Assembly (NCBI GenBank): GCA_021157985.1
Contig: JAGGVM010000116.1
Span: forward strand, 1-5,276
Source: Nitrososphaerota archaeon
GTDB taxonomy: Archaea > Thermoproteota > Nitrososphaeria_A > Caldarchaeales > Wolframiiraptoraceae
Reading direction: 5' to 3'
DNA: 5,276 nt
Shown: positions 4,784-5,276 of the stretch, piece by piece
Position numbering within the stretch: the stretch's first letter is position 1
Layout of the letters: every line of letters starts with the position of its first letter
The notes under the pieces: model-generated
What the model was told of the DNA's origin: nothing
Seen by the model: the letters and a program-made list of their open reading frames with translations, nothing else
Databases searched by the model: none
Translations under genes and position numbers: made by a program

Positions 4784-5276
4784 ATGACGGATATATCGAG
4801 CATCCTATCGAGCTATGCGGAGATCGTGAACAAGATGCTGGAGAAATACGTCCCGAAGAAGGTTGACGAGAGAACGATGACGGAGATCTTCGGAGCCGCT
4901 GAATACCGCTACGAACCGGAGTCGATAAACAAGGGGATCTTCGAGCCTTTTTGGGACCTGCTGGAGAGAGGTGGAAAGCGTTGGAGACCTGCTCTCATGC
5001 TCATGATCTACGAGGCTCTCGGAGGAAAGATCGAGGAAATCGCCCCGCTAAGCATCATACCTGAGGTCATACATAACGGAACCCTGGCCGTCGATGATGT
5101 CGAGGATGAAAGCGAGTTCAGGCGGGGGAAGCCCTGCATCCACAGGATCTACGGAACGGATATAGCGATAAACATGGGGAACTTCATGTACTACTTCCCA
5201 TTAACGGTCTTAGACAGGGTGGACGTGGGCGAAGAGAAGAAGCTCGCGATACTCGATGAATACGTTAGGCTCATGA
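4784..5276 (+). CDS. Polyprenyl diphosphate synthase (N-terminal part, runs off the window)
   Basis: The first 164 codons of a trans-isoprenyl diphosphate synthase, which condenses isopentenyl diphosphate with an allylic diphosphate to build chains for archaeal lipids or quinones. The translation shows GGKRWRPALML (63-73), the IPP-binding GGKRxRP motif with Trp at the variable site, then HNGTLAVDDVEDES (97-110), whose DDVED is the first Asp-rich motif (DDxxD; Asp104, Asp105, Asp108) binding Mg and the allylic diphosphate. RRGKPCIH (113-120) is the usual continuation. The second Asp motif and C-terminus lie beyond the window. The residues 4 and 5 before the first Asp are Thr100 and Gly99, small ones where many short-chain enzymes have aromatics, so the product could be longer than C20, but this is inference. 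About 30 extra residues precede the core. The ATG has a GGTG ribosome site. The frame is open to the last base. Confidence 0.9.
   Translation, partial: MTDISSILSSYAEIVNKMLEKYVPKKVDERTMTEIFGAAEYRYEPESINKGIFEPFWDLLERGGKRWRPALMLMIYEALGGKIEEIAPLSIIPEVIHNGTLAVDDVEDESEFRRGKPCIHRIYGTDIAINMGNFMYYFPLTVLDRVDVGEEKKLAILDEYVRLM

Noticed and set aside
1..5276. CRISPR array, insertion sequence or defence system.
   Set aside because: No regularly spaced repeats, transposase motifs, terminal inverted repeats or defence-type proteins were seen. NucS is a repair nuclease of known family here.

Overview
The window looks like ordinary chromosomal core sequence from an archaeon. The evidence is an archaeal-type S-adenosylmethionine synthetase, the mismatch endonuclease NucS, a GHMP-type homoserine kinase paired with threonine synthase, TATA-like promoters with short leaders, and a tRNA-Cys with no encoded CCA. 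Base composition is moderately GC-rich by eye. The proteins are rich in Lys, Glu, Arg, Ile and Val, which would suit a thermophile. I suspect a Thermoproteota or Korarchaeota relative, but the window alone cannot settle the lineage.

Layout. Bases 1-324 (+) hold the C-terminal end of the SAM synthetase gene. It meets nucS (-) tail to tail with a 4-base overlap. Read on the minus strand from 3864 down to 321 the order is tRNA-Cys(GCA), a small membrane-anchored four-cysteine protein of unknown function, thrB, thrC and nucS. The four protein genes are closely spaced and could be one transcript. A separate promoter just below the tRNA probably starts it, and there may be further internal starts. 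A divergent spacer of about 90 bases (3865-3955) carries an AT-rich, nearly symmetrical TATA candidate. To its right lie an NfsA-like nitroreductase (+) and the first 164 codons of a polyprenyl diphosphate synthase (+), which runs off the window.

How the genes relate. ThrB makes O-phosphohomoserine and ThrC converts it to threonine. SAM synthetase acts on methionine, so the left half groups aspartate-family and one-carbon genes around a DNA-repair nuclease. The link with nucS is positional only. The polyprenyl synthase belongs to lipid or quinone-chain synthesis, and the nitroreductase is a flavin oxidoreductase of unknown substrate.

I see no CRISPR array, insertion sequence, prophage gene or clear new system. 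The points most worth a second look are the four-cysteine protein, the start site of thrC (possible CTG initiation with a well-placed Shine-Dalgarno inside the thrB stop), the overlapping convergent stops of SAM synthetase and nucS, and the small residues before the first Asp motif of the polyprenyl synthase.
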